DNA from: Ciceribacter ferrooxidans
Lineage (GTDB): Bacteria; Pseudomonadota; Alphaproteobacteria; Rhizobiales; Rhizobiaceae
Direction of reading: 5' to 3'
NCBI RefSeq assembly: GCF_004137355.1
Contig: NZ_SDVB01000106.1
Coordinates: 1 to 64,000, forward strand
Length of the DNA stretch: 64,000 nt
The notes under the pieces are model-generated. The model worked only from the letters and a program-made list of their open reading frames with translations, searched no databases and was not told the origin of the DNA. The position numbers were made by a program, and so were the translations under genes. Of this stretch, positions 1 through 8,076 are shown piece after piece. The number at the start of each line of letters is the position of its first letter. The first letter of the stretch is position 1.

Positions 1-106
1 CAGCATGAAAACCATCCCGGCAGCGCCGCCCGGCGGAAATTTTGCCACGGCAGTAGCAAACCGCAAGGCGCTGTTCACACAGCATCTGAAAGGTAGGGCG
101 GCATGA
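1..106 (+). CDS. C-terminal end of an upstream CDS (partial)
   Basis: An open frame entering from the left edge codes for about 34 residues and ends at a TGA that overlaps the next start codon as ATGA. This stop-start overlap is typical of translationally coupled genes in an operon. The tail is too short to assign a family. From context it is probably a catabolic enzyme or another subunit of the oxidase that follows, but that is inference. Confidence 0.45.
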   Translation, partial: SMKTIPAAPPGGNFATAVANRKALFTQHLKGRAA

Positions 107-357
107 GTGGGCATCTCTTCGATTTCATGGGCCGGGAGATTCCGTTCCGCCCGGGCGAAAGCGTGGCCGCGGCATTGGATGCAGCCGGCATCACGATCCT
201 CGGCCGTGACGGCCTCGACGTGGAGGCACGCTACTTCTGCGGGATCGGCGCCTGCCAGTCCTGCCTCACACTGATCGACGGCGTAGCGCGCGAGGCCTGC
301 CTGACACCCGCGCGCGCAGGAATGAAGGTCGAGAGCTTAGGGGCGCACCATGACTGA
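103..357 (+). CDS. Small (2Fe-2S) ferredoxin-like oxidase subunit (HcnA/opine oxidase type)
   Basis: An 84-residue ferredoxin-fold protein with cysteines at 46, 51, 54 and 66, the CX4CX2C plus distal Cys pattern that binds a [2Fe-2S] cluster. Stand-alone subunits of this size belong to multi-subunit FAD dehydrogenases such as hydrogen cyanide synthase HcnA, opine oxidases and D-hydroxyproline dehydrogenase. Its stop overlaps the next gene, which encodes the matching FAD subunit, so the two very likely form one enzyme passing electrons from an amine or imino acid substrate to the respiratory chain. The substrate cannot be read from the sequence. Confidence 0.85.
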   Translation: MSGHLFDFMGREIPFRPGESVAAALDAAGITILGRDGLDVEARYFCGIGACQSCLTLIDGVAREACLTPARAGMKVESLGAHHD

Positions 358-1699
358 CGTCGATGTCCTGATCGTCGGTGCCGGCCCCGCCGGGCTGGCC
401 GCAGCCTTGGAGGTCCGCCGTGCCGGCCTCTCGGTCGAAATCATCGAGCAGCGCGAGACGATAGGGGGTGCGATCTATCGCCAGCCGATCGCCGGAGTCC
501 GCCCCGTGCGGCAGGCGACGGGCGCGGAGCGGCGCTGGCGCGCGCTTGCCGATGACTTTGCCGCGAGCGGCATTCCGGTCCGGCATGCCTGCGTCTTCGT
601 CGGCATCGACGGAGCCGGCCTGGTGCTCATCGAAGACCGTCATGCCGGAAAAATCCGGAAAGTCGCGGCCCGAGGCGTGGTCCTCGCCGTTGGCGCTGTG
701 GAGAAGGTATTGCCTCGTCCCGGCTGGCAGCTTGCCGGCGTGTCGACGGCGGGCGGCCTTCAGGTGATGATGAAGGAAACCGGCCGGGCACCAGGCGGGC
801 GCGTTCTGCTCGCCGGCAACGGCCCGCTCCTCATTGCGGTCGCCGCGCAGATGGCGAAGCTCCGCAATCCTCCCGTCGCCATCATTGAGGCCGGCGACCC
901 CATCCGCCGGTTTGCGGCCGGCATCGGGCTTTGCGCTTATCCGGAACTCGTCACCGAGGCGCTGTCCTATCTGCAGACGGTCCATCTCCACCGTATTCTC
1001 TGGATGCGCGCCGCATTGGTTGCCAGGATCGAGCGACGAGAGAAGGGACTGCTGCGCGCCGTCGTGCGCGACGTTCGCGGCCGCGAGCATGTCTTCGACG
1101 TCGATCGCATCGGCCTTCACGACGGCATTCGGCCCAACGAGTTCGGGCTTCCCCTCGAAACCGCGAAGGACGCGTCGCTTCCCGTCATCCTGCGCGCCGG
1201 CGATTGCCGAGAAGCGCTGGGCGCGAAGGCAGCGATCGCGGACGGCCGGCGTGCGGCCGGCGAAATCCTCGAACGGCTCGCCGGCGCGGGCTGGCGGCAG
1301 GTGCGGGAAATCGCAAGACTGCGGCGGGCTCAGGATGTCCTTGCCCGTCTCTTCCAACCGGTCGATGGCGCTGATCCTCTGATGCGGTTGCCGGACGAAA
1401 CGATCCTTTGCCGCTGCGAAAACCGCACTGTCGGCGACCTGAGACGGCTATGCGCCGGACCGGATACCCCGAGTGGACGCGAGGTGAAGCACAACGGTCG
1501 CTTCGCCATGGGATCCTGCCAAGGGCGGTTCTGCGCCGACAACACCGCAGCTCTGATGGCAGCACCCGGACCCGACCGCCCGCCCCCCTCCCCTGAGGAT
1601 CTGACCGGCCGACGCTGGCCGACACGACCCTTGCCGATCGGCGCCTTTGTCGCCGCGCATGCCGAAGAGACGATCCCTGAAGACGAACAGCAAGATTAG
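350..1699 (+). CDS. FAD-dependent oxidoreductase with BFD-like [2Fe-2S] domain (HcnB/OoxA type)
   Basis: A 449-residue flavoprotein. The N-terminal dinucleotide-binding motif (GAGPAGLAA) lies at residues 7-20 and a second NAD/FAD motif (GNGPLL) near 160. From about residue 353 there is a BFD-like iron-sulfur segment with CRC and later SCQGRFC cysteines. This domain order matches the large subunit of hydrogen cyanide synthase, opine oxidase and D-hydroxyproline dehydrogenase. It overlaps the ferredoxin-like gene by 8 bp and leads an operon with aldehyde dehydrogenase, DapB-like and DapA-like genes, so it likely starts oxidative breakdown of an amino-acid-like compound. Confidence 0.85.
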   Translation: MTDVDVLIVGAGPAGLAAALEVRRAGLSVEIIEQRETIGGAIYRQPIAGVRPVRQATGAERRWRALADDFAASGIPVRHACVFVGIDGAGLVLIEDRHAGKIRKVAARGVVLAVGAVEKVLPRPGWQLAGVSTAGGLQVMMKETGRAPGGRVLLAGNGPLLIAVAAQMAKLRNPPVAIIEAGDPIRRFAAGIGLCAYPELVTEALSYLQTVHLHRILWMRAALVARIERREKGLLRAVVRDVRGREHVFDVDRIGLHDGIRPNEFGLPLETAKDASLPVILRAGDCREALGAKAAIADGRRAAGEILERLAGAGWRQVREIARLRRAQDVLARLFQPVDGADPLMRLPDETILCRCENRTVGDLRRLCAGPDTPSGREVKHNGRFAMGSCQGRFCADNTAALMAAPGPDRPPPSPEDLTGRRWPTRPLPIGAFVAAHAEETIPEDEQQD

Positions 1700-1712
1700 A
1701 AGAGGCACCCTG

Positions 1713-3107
1713 ATGACCCAAGTCGCGACCTTCAAGGCCGGTTCGACGATCACCGTCCGTAACCCGTTCAACGGTGAGATCGTCGGAGAAATCGCCGAGA
1801 GCACGCTGTCTGGAATTGCCGCGGCCGTGGCCCGGGCAAAGATTGCCCAGCAGGAATTCCGGCGCTCCACGCCGGCGCTTCGTCGCAGCCTGCTGAGTGC
1901 GCTTGCCGCCGAAATCGCAGCGGATGCCGAAGAGCTGGCACGGATCATCTCGTCGGAGATGGGAAAGACCATTCGCGAAGCCCGCAACGAGGTCCGTCGG
2001 GCCCAGAACACGTTGAAACTCTCGGGTGATGCGGCGACCTTCCTCGACGGCGAGGCGCTCCACTGCGCGATCGTCGAGGGGGGAGCCGATCGACTGGCAA
2101 CGATCACGTACGAACCCGTCGGCGTCGCTGCCGCCATAACCCCGTTCAACTATCCGCTGAACCTTCTTTGCCACAAGCTCGGCCCCGCCATCGCCGCCGG
2201 CAATGCTGTCGTCGCCAAGCCCTCGCCGAAGGCGCCACTCGCGGCCGAAAGGCTTTGCGCGCTCGCTGAAAGATCCGGTTGGCCCCGCAATCTCTTCCAG
2301 GTCGTCCATGGCGGCGCCGACACGGCCCTCTCGCTCGCCCGGTCGCCGATCAACCTTCTCTCCTTCACCGGCGGCCCGACGGCGGGTCTCGCGCTGAAGA
2401 ACGCGACCGGGCTCGTCCGCTGCCTGATGGAACTCGGTGGCAATGATCCCCTCTTCGTGATGCCGGACGCAGACCTCGACAAGGCGGTTGCCACCACGAT
2501 CGGCCACCGTTTCGAGATCGCCGGCCAGAGCTGCGCGGCCGTCAAGAAACTCTATCTCCACCGCGACATCGAGCGGGCGTTCACGGAGAAGCTGCTCGCC
2601 GAAGTCGACGCGGTCGAATTCGGCGATCCGTCCCTCGACGACACCGACATGGGTCCCCTCATCGATGCGGCCGCCGCGCGCAACGTCCAGGAGCGGATCG
2701 ATGCGACCATCGCCGGCAGGCGCGGCAAGCTCTTGACCGGTGGCAATCATGCCGGTGCACTGTTTGCACCGACCGTCATTTCGGAGATCGCCGCCGACGC
2801 GCCGGTGATCGCGGACGAGACCTTCGGCCCCGTCATCGCCATCCGCACCTTCAATGAAGCGGCCGAAGCGATCGCAGAAGTCAATGCCGGAGAGTACGGG
2901 TTGCAGGCGGGGGTCTTCACCAACGATCACGCGGTCATCAAGCAGTTCTCACGCGACCTCGTGGTCGGCGGCGTCATGATCAACGAGGGTCCGGACTTCC
3001 GGGCCGAACACGTGCCGTTCGGCGGTGTGAAGCGTTCGGGCCTCGGCCGCGAAGGAGTCCGCATTGCGCTCAGGGAAATGTCCGAGCCCAAGGTGGTGAT
3101 CGATTGA
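1713..3107 (+). CDS. NAD(P)-dependent aldehyde dehydrogenase
   Basis: A 464-residue member of the aldehyde dehydrogenase superfamily. It shows TPFNYPLNLLCHK in the cofactor region, the catalytic-base segment MELGGNDP and the nucleophile segment GQSCAAVKK. I chose the ATG at 1713 because it follows the upstream stop by 13 bp with an AGAAGAGG ribosome site; an upstream in-frame ATG would overlap the previous gene. Members with this spacing include phosphonoacetaldehyde, succinate semialdehyde and related dehydrogenases. In this operon it probably oxidises a semialdehyde made by the neighbouring oxidase and DapA-like protein, for example alpha-ketoglutarate or 2-aminoadipate semialdehyde (inference). 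Confidence 0.88.
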   Translation: MTQVATFKAGSTITVRNPFNGEIVGEIAESTLSGIAAAVARAKIAQQEFRRSTPALRRSLLSALAAEIAADAEELARIISSEMGKTIREARNEVRRAQNTLKLSGDAATFLDGEALHCAIVEGGADRLATITYEPVGVAAAITPFNYPLNLLCHKLGPAIAAGNAVVAKPSPKAPLAAERLCALAERSGWPRNLFQVVHGGADTALSLARSPINLLSFTGGPTAGLALKNATGLVRCLMELGGNDPLFVMPDADLDKAVATTIGHRFEIAGQSCAAVKKLYLHRDIERAFTEKLLAEVDAVEFGDPSLDDTDMGPLIDAAAARNVQERIDATIAGRRGKLLTGGNHAGALFAPTVISEIAADAPVIADETFGPVIAIRTFNEAAEAIAEVNAGEYGLQAGVFTNDHAVIKQFSRDLVVGGVMINEGPDFRAEHVPFGGVKRSGLGREGVRIALREMSEPKVVID

Positions 3108-3118
3108 GGGCCGGGACG

Positions 3119-3862
3119 ATGAGAGTAGGCATTCTCGGCGCATCCGGCCGCGTCGGCACAAGGCTGGTCGAGCTCGTCCTGGCCAATCCGGGCCTGCAAC
3201 TGGCGGCGGCCTTCGTCTCCCCCGTGTCCCGGCTCTGCGGCACGGCGGTTGCCGGCGGCAGCATCGAATACCGGCCGGCCGACGGTGCAATGAACAGCCA
3301 TTGCGACGTCGTCATCGACTTTTCGACGCCAGCGGCAAGCTTGGCCTTCCAGGAGCAGGTCGGCGAGAAACCCATTCCCATGGTGATCGGCACGACCGGC
3401 TTCTCCGTGGAGGAGAGCGAGGCGCTCGCACGCTACGCCGCATACCGGCCGATGCTGGTCAGCGCCAATTTCGCGCGTAGTTTCGAGGCCTTCCGCCTCG
3501 GCGCCGTCGATTTCATGCGTCGCATGGCTGCGGCGGAGCCTTCCGTCGCCGAGATCTACCACGCGCGCAAGAAGAGCGAGCCGTCCGGCACTTCGCGACT
3601 GCTGGCAAGCGAACTGCATGCGACGCGCAGTCAGGTCATGGGATTTGCCGCTCCCGAGCCGCCGATCGCCGTCCATCGCGAAGGTGACACCGTCGGCGTC
3701 AACGAAGTCCGCTTCGATCTCGGTTCGGCGAACGTCACCTTCACCTATCGCGTCCATACGCTCGCGGCCTACGCAGAAGGCGCACTTGCAGCAGCCGAGT
3801 GGCTGATATCGGAACCACGCGCCAACGGGCGCTACACGCTGGCCGACAGTCTGGCCAGGTAA
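3119..3862 (+). CDS. Dihydrodipicolinate reductase-like protein (DapB family)
   Basis: About 247 residues with an N-terminal NAD(P)-binding motif (GILGASGRVG) and a C-terminal EIYHARKKSEPSGTS segment. That segment corresponds to the DapB substrate loop, which normally reads HHxxKxDAPSGT. The first His of the family signature is altered here while Lys and PSGT are kept, so it may act on a related cyclic imine rather than dihydrodipicolinate. A TTG at 3104 overlapping the previous stop is an alternative start; the ATG at 3119 is preferred. Its place between an aldehyde dehydrogenase and a DapA-like gene argues for a catabolic role, separate from lysine biosynthesis. Confidence 0.8.
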   Translation: MRVGILGASGRVGTRLVELVLANPGLQLAAAFVSPVSRLCGTAVAGGSIEYRPADGAMNSHCDVVIDFSTPAASLAFQEQVGEKPIPMVIGTTGFSVEESEALARYAAYRPMLVSANFARSFEAFRLGAVDFMRRMAAAEPSVAEIYHARKKSEPSGTSRLLASELHATRSQVMGFAAPEPPIAVHREGDTVGVNEVRFDLGSANVTFTYRVHTLAAYAEGALAAAEWLISEPRANGRYTLADSLAR

Positions 3863-3888
3863 CAAGAGACAGGAAAGGATTGAGGCAC

Positions 3889-4806
3889 ATGCAGGATTCG
3901 GCCCAACGCTTCAAAGGCGTCTTCACCGCGCTCGTCACCCCCTTCAGGAATGGCAGCGTCGACATCGCCGCCTTCGACGCGCTCGTCGAGCGGCAGCTCT
4001 CGGCCGGCGTCACGGGCCTCGTTCCCGTCGGCACCACCGGCGAGGCCGCGACCTTGTCGGATGAGGAAGCGGTCGAGCTCATCGCCCGCACCGCAGCGCT
4101 CGCGAAGGGCCGCGCGCTTGTCGTTGCCGGCGCGGGCGCCAACAACACGCGAAAGGCCGTCGAGAAGGCGAAGGCGGCGGAAGCAGCCGGAGCCGATGCG
4201 CTGCTGGTGGTCACGCCCTACTACAACAAGCCGACCCAGGCCGGACTGATCGCCCATTACGGGGCCGTGGCCGAGGCGACCAGCCTGCCGATCATGCTTT
4301 ATTCCGTCCCCGGCCGCTGCTGTGTCGAAATCGCCCCGGAAACCTGTGCCGCCCTGACGGAACGGTACGCCAATATCGTGGCGATCAAGGAGGCCGGCGG
4401 CAATCCGGGCCGCGTGACCGCACTGCGCCGCACCTGCGGCCATGACCTGATCATCCACTCCGGCGACGATGGCCTCACCCTGCCTTTCCTCTCTCTCGGC
4501 GCCTGCGGCGTCACAAGCGTCGTCGCGAACGTTGCACCCCGTGAGATGGTCGAGATGGTAAAGGCATGGGAGAACGGCGACACCAGCCTCGCGCTGGCGC
4601 TCAACGATATCATCGCCGAGCTCACGGAAGGGATGTTCATCGAGTCCAATCCCGGACCGGTCAAGGCGGCACTCGCCTTGTCGAACCTCGTGGGTCCGGA
4701 ACTCCGCCTGCCGATGGTGCCTGTCTCGGACGCAAACCGCGAACGCCTCACCGGAATCCTCGGCCGCTACAGCGCGGCCACGGCCGCCTTCCAAGAAATG
4801 CGGTAA
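3889..4806 (+). CDS. Dihydrodipicolinate synthase family aldolase/lyase (DapA-like)
   Basis: A 305-residue TIM-barrel protein of the DapA/N-acetylneuraminate lyase superfamily. The pyruvate-binding GTTGE motif is at about 45, the catalytic Tyr in VTPYYNKP near 137, and the Schiff-base Lys in IVAIKEAGG near 166. The ATG at 3889 follows an AGGAAAGG ribosome site; an in-frame start further upstream would overlap dapB. The site is consistent with true dihydrodipicolinate synthase. Operons with oxidase subunits and a semialdehyde dehydrogenase also use such proteins as 4-hydroxy-pyrroline-2-carboxylate deaminases. I cannot tell these apart without structural comparison. Confidence 0.85.
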   Translation: MQDSAQRFKGVFTALVTPFRNGSVDIAAFDALVERQLSAGVTGLVPVGTTGEAATLSDEEAVELIARTAALAKGRALVVAGAGANNTRKAVEKAKAAEAAGADALLVVTPYYNKPTQAGLIAHYGAVAEATSLPIMLYSVPGRCCVEIAPETCAALTERYANIVAIKEAGGNPGRVTALRRTCGHDLIIHSGDDGLTLPFLSLGACGVTSVVANVAPREMVEMVKAWENGDTSLALALNDIIAELTEGMFIESNPGPVKAALALSNLVGPELRLPMVPVSDANRERLTGILGRYSAATAAFQEMR

Positions 4807-4971
4807 GCGCCCGCCGCAGCTTTGCATTGCCGCCCGCCGCGGAAGATAGGACCATGAAACGATGGCTGGACCACGCCAGTCCTGGATCACGAAGAAAATG
4901 GGGAACGACCATGAGAGCCAGTAACACCCGCTACACTGGCGGTGGAAACGCCTGCAGGAGAGAAGACCAAG

Positions 4972-5637
4972 ATGACCTATAAATGGGATTTCCACTCGGT
5001 CTGGGTCTACTACGACCTTTTTCTCGAAGGGCTGTGGATCACTGTTCTCTACACCTTCGGGTCGATCTTCTTCGGCGTGATCATCGGCTTCGCCACCTGC
5101 GGAGCGCGTCTGTCGCGCTTCAAGGTTCTCAAGGCGGTGGCGCGGGTCTACCAGGAGATCTTCCGCTGCACGCCGCTCCTCGTCCAGTTGCTCTGGTTCT
5201 ACTATGCCTTCCCACTGCTGGTCGGCGGCTCCATCGACAATCGCGTGGCGGCCATGCTGACGCTTTCGCTCTATGTCGGCGCCTTCTACGCCGAGATTTT
5301 CCGCGGCGGCATCGTCTCGATCGACCGTGGCCAGCGCGAGGCGGCCGCCGCCATCGGCATGAGCCCCTGGCAATCGATGACGCGTATCATCCTGCCGCAG
5401 GCGATCAAGCGCATGCTGCCCTCCTTCATCAACCAGTCGGTGATCCAGTTCAAGAACACCTCGCTGGTCTCGGTGATCTCCGTCGCCGACCTCGCCTACA
5501 TGGCGGCCGTCGTCAACGGGCAGACCTACCGGCCGCTGGAGTCCTACACCATCATGGCCGGGCTCTACATCGTCATGCTCCTGCCGCTGACGCAGGCTGC
5601 CGACTGGATCGAAAGACGCCTCAGGGCGAGCGACTAA
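4972..5637 (+). CDS. Amino-acid ABC transporter permease (HisM/GlnP type)
   Basis: A 221-residue inner-membrane permease with about five hydrophobic segments. It has the EAA loop typical of polar amino-acid importers (GQREAAAAIGMSPWQSMTRIILPQA) and the ATPase-contacting sequence that follows. The ATG at 4972 sits after GGAGAGAAG. Only one permease gene is present, so it may work as a homodimer or pair with a product encoded upstream. No periplasmic binding protein lies between dapA and this gene, so that partner must be outside the window. The transporter probably imports the substrate of the catabolic operon. Confidence 0.88.
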   Translation: MTYKWDFHSVWVYYDLFLEGLWITVLYTFGSIFFGVIIGFATCGARLSRFKVLKAVARVYQEIFRCTPLLVQLLWFYYAFPLLVGGSIDNRVAAMLTLSLYVGAFYAEIFRGGIVSIDRGQREAAAAIGMSPWQSMTRIILPQAIKRMLPSFINQSVIQFKNTSLVSVISVADLAYMAAVVNGQTYRPLESYTIMAGLYIVMLLPLTQAADWIERRLRASD

Positions 5638-5652
5638 GGAAACGGTACGACC

Positions 5653-6426
5653 ATGAGCATGAACAAAGAAACAAGCGCGCCGGTCATCGAAGCGGTATCG
5701 CTACGCAAGAGCTACGGCCCGCTCGAGGTCTTGAAGGGGCTGGATCTCAGCCTTGCCCGCGGCGAGGTGGTGGCGCTGATCGGTCCGTCAGGCTCCGGCA
5801 AATCGACCTTCATTCGCTGTCTCAACATGATGGAGATCCCGAGCGGCGGCACGATCCTCTTTCGCCAGAAGAAGGTCGGCGACCGTTTCCGAGACAAGGA
5901 CGGCGACATCGGCATCGGCACGCTTCGCCGCCATGTCGGCATGGTCTTCCAGCACTTCAATCTCTTTCCGCACAAGACCGTTCTCCAGAACGTCACGGAA
6001 GGCCCGATCGTGGTCTGCAAGACGCCCCACCGAGAAGCCGAGGAGCGCGCCATGGACCTGCTCGCCAAGGTCGGCCTCGCCGAAAAGCACGCCGCCTATC
6101 CGAGCCATCTGTCGGGCGGACAGAAGCAGCGGGTGGCGATCGCCCGTGCACTTGCCATGGACCCCGAGGTTCTCTTGCTCGACGAGGTGACCAGCGCACT
6201 CGATCCCGAACTGGTCGGCGAGGTCCTGACGGTCATCCGCCAGCTGGCGGACGCCGGCATGACGATGGCGATCGTCACCCACGAAATGGCGTTTGCTGCC
6301 GAGGTCGCCAATCGCGTCCTCTTCCTCGATCAGGGCGTGATCGCCGAAGCCGGATCGGCCGACGAGGTCATTCTCAACCCGCAGAACCCACGCCTTCAGG
6401 CGTTCGTCTCACGCTTCAGAGGGTGA
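5653..6426 (+). CDS. Amino-acid ABC transporter ATP-binding protein (GlnQ/HisP type)
   Basis: A 257-residue ABC ATPase with Walker A GPSGSGKST (about 43-51), Q-loop MVFQHFNLFPH, signature LSGGQKQR, Walker B VLLLDEVTSALDPE and a switch His in IVTHEM. The sequence class matches the polar amino-acid uptake family, in agreement with the permease 15 bp upstream. Walker B carries EV in place of the usual EP after the catalytic Asp-Glu, as in many GlnQ proteins. It powers uptake for the same system and is followed 4 bp later by the reductase gene, so all are likely co-transcribed. Confidence 0.92.
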   Translation: MSMNKETSAPVIEAVSLRKSYGPLEVLKGLDLSLARGEVVALIGPSGSGKSTFIRCLNMMEIPSGGTILFRQKKVGDRFRDKDGDIGIGTLRRHVGMVFQHFNLFPHKTVLQNVTEGPIVVCKTPHREAEERAMDLLAKVGLAEKHAAYPSHLSGGQKQRVAIARALAMDPEVLLLDEVTSALDPELVGEVLTVIRQLADAGMTMAIVTHEMAFAAEVANRVLFLDQGVIAEAGSADEVILNPQNPRLQAFVSRFRG

Positions 6427-6430
6427 ACCG

Positions 6431-7507
6431 ATGGTTGACTTCCGTGTATCGATCGTCGGCGCAGGCAATATCGGCTCGGCGCTTGCCGCCTGCCTCGGCA
6501 CGGCGGGAGGCTTTGCCGCGGAGGTCATCGATCCTTCGGAAGAGGCTCTCGACCGGCTGCTGGATCTGAACCTGCCCGTTTCTCTACACCGCCTCGGCTC
6601 GCAGGAGCCGCTTGCGAACCTCCTCAAGCAGAGCGATGTCACAGTCGCGGCCGTGCCCGAGCGGGCGGTGCCGGCGATCGCCCGGGCGGCGGCATCGGCC
6701 GGCACGCATTTCCTCGACTTCTCGCCACTGCATGCCGACACCCGGCAGGCGCTGGAGCGGCTTGCCGGCGAGCGTGTCGTGCTCAATGGCTGCGGCGTGT
6801 CGCCGGGTCTCGTCGAAAACATCGCAAGCAGCCTCGTTGCCCGGTGCGCACCAGTCTCCGAACTGACGATCCGCGTCGGCTCCATACCGCGTCTACCGAC
6901 GAACCGCCTCGGCTACGGACAGATCTGGGACATCGACGGGTTGATCGACGAGTACACGATGCCTTGCGAGGCGCTGCGCCGTGGAGAGCGCGTTCATCTC
7001 GCGCCACTCGAGGGCAAGGAACACGTCGTGCTCGACGGCGTGACTTATGAGGGCTTCACGACCTCGCGCGGATTAAAGGACCTCGCAATGTTCGCCGCAG
7101 CCGGTGTCGGCAACGTCACCTTCAAGACGCTGCGCTATCCCGGGCACCTCGAGCACATGCAGTTCCTCCTCGACGACCTCGGCCTCAAGAACCGCCGCGA
7201 CATGCTGCGCTCGCTCCTGCTCAATGGTCTGCCCATTATCGAGGAGGATGAGCTGGTGATGTTCCTGACGGCCCGTTCCGCGAGAGGTGCACGCAAGCTC
7301 GAAGCCTCGTCGTCCTATCGGTTCCGCCCGAGCCCGGCCCTCGGCCCCTTCAACGCGATGACGTCCGTCGCGGCAGGTTACGCGGCGGGCCTCCTGTCCC
7401 TGCTGCGGAATGGTGACCTCGGAGAAAGGGGCTTCGTCGCTCACCACAGCGTTTCGGGCGCCGGAGTTCTGGAAAATCCCTTTTTTCCGCCCCTGCTGGC
7501 GGCATGA
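6431..7507 (+). CDS. Saccharopine dehydrogenase-like NAD(P)-dependent oxidoreductase
   Basis: A 358-residue protein that starts with a Rossmann motif (VSIVGAGNIGSALAACL) and continues with the GCGVSPGLVENIASSLV segment typical of saccharopine dehydrogenase and lysine 6-dehydrogenase-like proteins. It is the last gene of the operon. Family members make or break C-N bonds at amino-acid side chains or act as lysine dehydrogenases. Together with the DapA-like, DapB-like and oxidase genes this points to catabolism of a lysine-, piperideine- or opine-related compound. The exact reaction is unknown. Confidence 0.8.
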   Translation: MVDFRVSIVGAGNIGSALAACLGTAGGFAAEVIDPSEEALDRLLDLNLPVSLHRLGSQEPLANLLKQSDVTVAAVPERAVPAIARAAASAGTHFLDFSPLHADTRQALERLAGERVVLNGCGVSPGLVENIASSLVARCAPVSELTIRVGSIPRLPTNRLGYGQIWDIDGLIDEYTMPCEALRRGERVHLAPLEGKEHVVLDGVTYEGFTTSRGLKDLAMFAAAGVGNVTFKTLRYPGHLEHMQFLLDDLGLKNRRDMLRSLLLNGLPIIEEDELVMFLTARSARGARKLEASSSYRFRPSPALGPFNAMTSVAAGYAAGLLSLLRNGDLGERGFVAHHSVSGAGVLENPFFPPLLAA

Positions 7508-7728
7508 CGGCATCTAGGGATGCTCGGCGAAGAGCATCGCGCAGCACAGATCCGCCACAACGGTGCAATGCTGGGCCTGAGGCCCACAAGACCGAGCTGC
7601 GCGAATCTGCCGTAGCGAAAGGGGCTTGGCCGGAGATTCGTGTTCCGACGAACGCGCTGAAGGAGATGGCCGCGCCCGCACCGCGAATGCGTCTTGATGG
7701 TGCTCAGCCAATGCTCCCTGGGCGGACG

Positions 7729-8016
7729 TCACTTGTTCTTGAGAAGCCACATCTTGCCTGCCATCGTGATGGCGTGAGCGGATTCTTCCGTCTGCGCTTC
7801 GGGATCGAGCCTCTTCAGGAGACCGAGTTCGGTCAGTTCAGTCAGCGTGCTTGTCTTCATGAACTTGACCTTCTGCGGTCGTTCCTTGAACCGGTCCGTC
7901 TTTGCATAGGTTTCGGTGGCGTCGAGATGCTTCCATTTCTTGCCGTCCTGGAGAAACACATCGCCGTCCTTCGCGAGTTTCAGACCTCGCACCTGTATCG
8001 GTGTCAGTTCGATCAT
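7729..8016 (-). CDS. Conserved small hypothetical protein
   Basis: A 95-residue soluble, Lys-rich protein with no membrane segment. The composition is even and the sequence (LTPIQVRGLKLAKDGDVFLQ onward) reads as real coding sequence, unlike the opposite strand. It lies 60 bp downstream of the desaturase gene on the same strand and may be co-transcribed. The pattern suggests a small beta-rich domain followed by a helical tail. I do not recognise a function. Confidence 0.6.
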   Translation of the reverse strand: MIELTPIQVRGLKLAKDGDVFLQDGKKWKHLDATETYAKTDRFKERPQKVKFMKTSTLTELTELGLLKRLDPEAQTEESAHAITMAGKMWLLKNK

Positions 8017-8076
8017 GATCGTCTTTCATTGTCGTGGTGAGGAAGCGCGGCCGACAAGCAGCCGGCCGCAACGCGT

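Noticed and set aside
266-2930. Two long minus-strand open frames opposite the oxidase and aldehyde dehydrogenase genes
   Set aside because: They are Arg/Gly/Asp-rich shadows of high-GC coding sequence, with no family motifs or ribosome sites.
3832-5373. A 513-codon minus-strand frame
   Set aside because: It runs antisense to dapA and the permease, which have clear family motifs, and shows no domain of its own.
7504-8040. Plus-strand frame after the reductase gene
   Set aside because: It is antisense to the 95-residue minus-strand protein, which reads better; no ribosome site.
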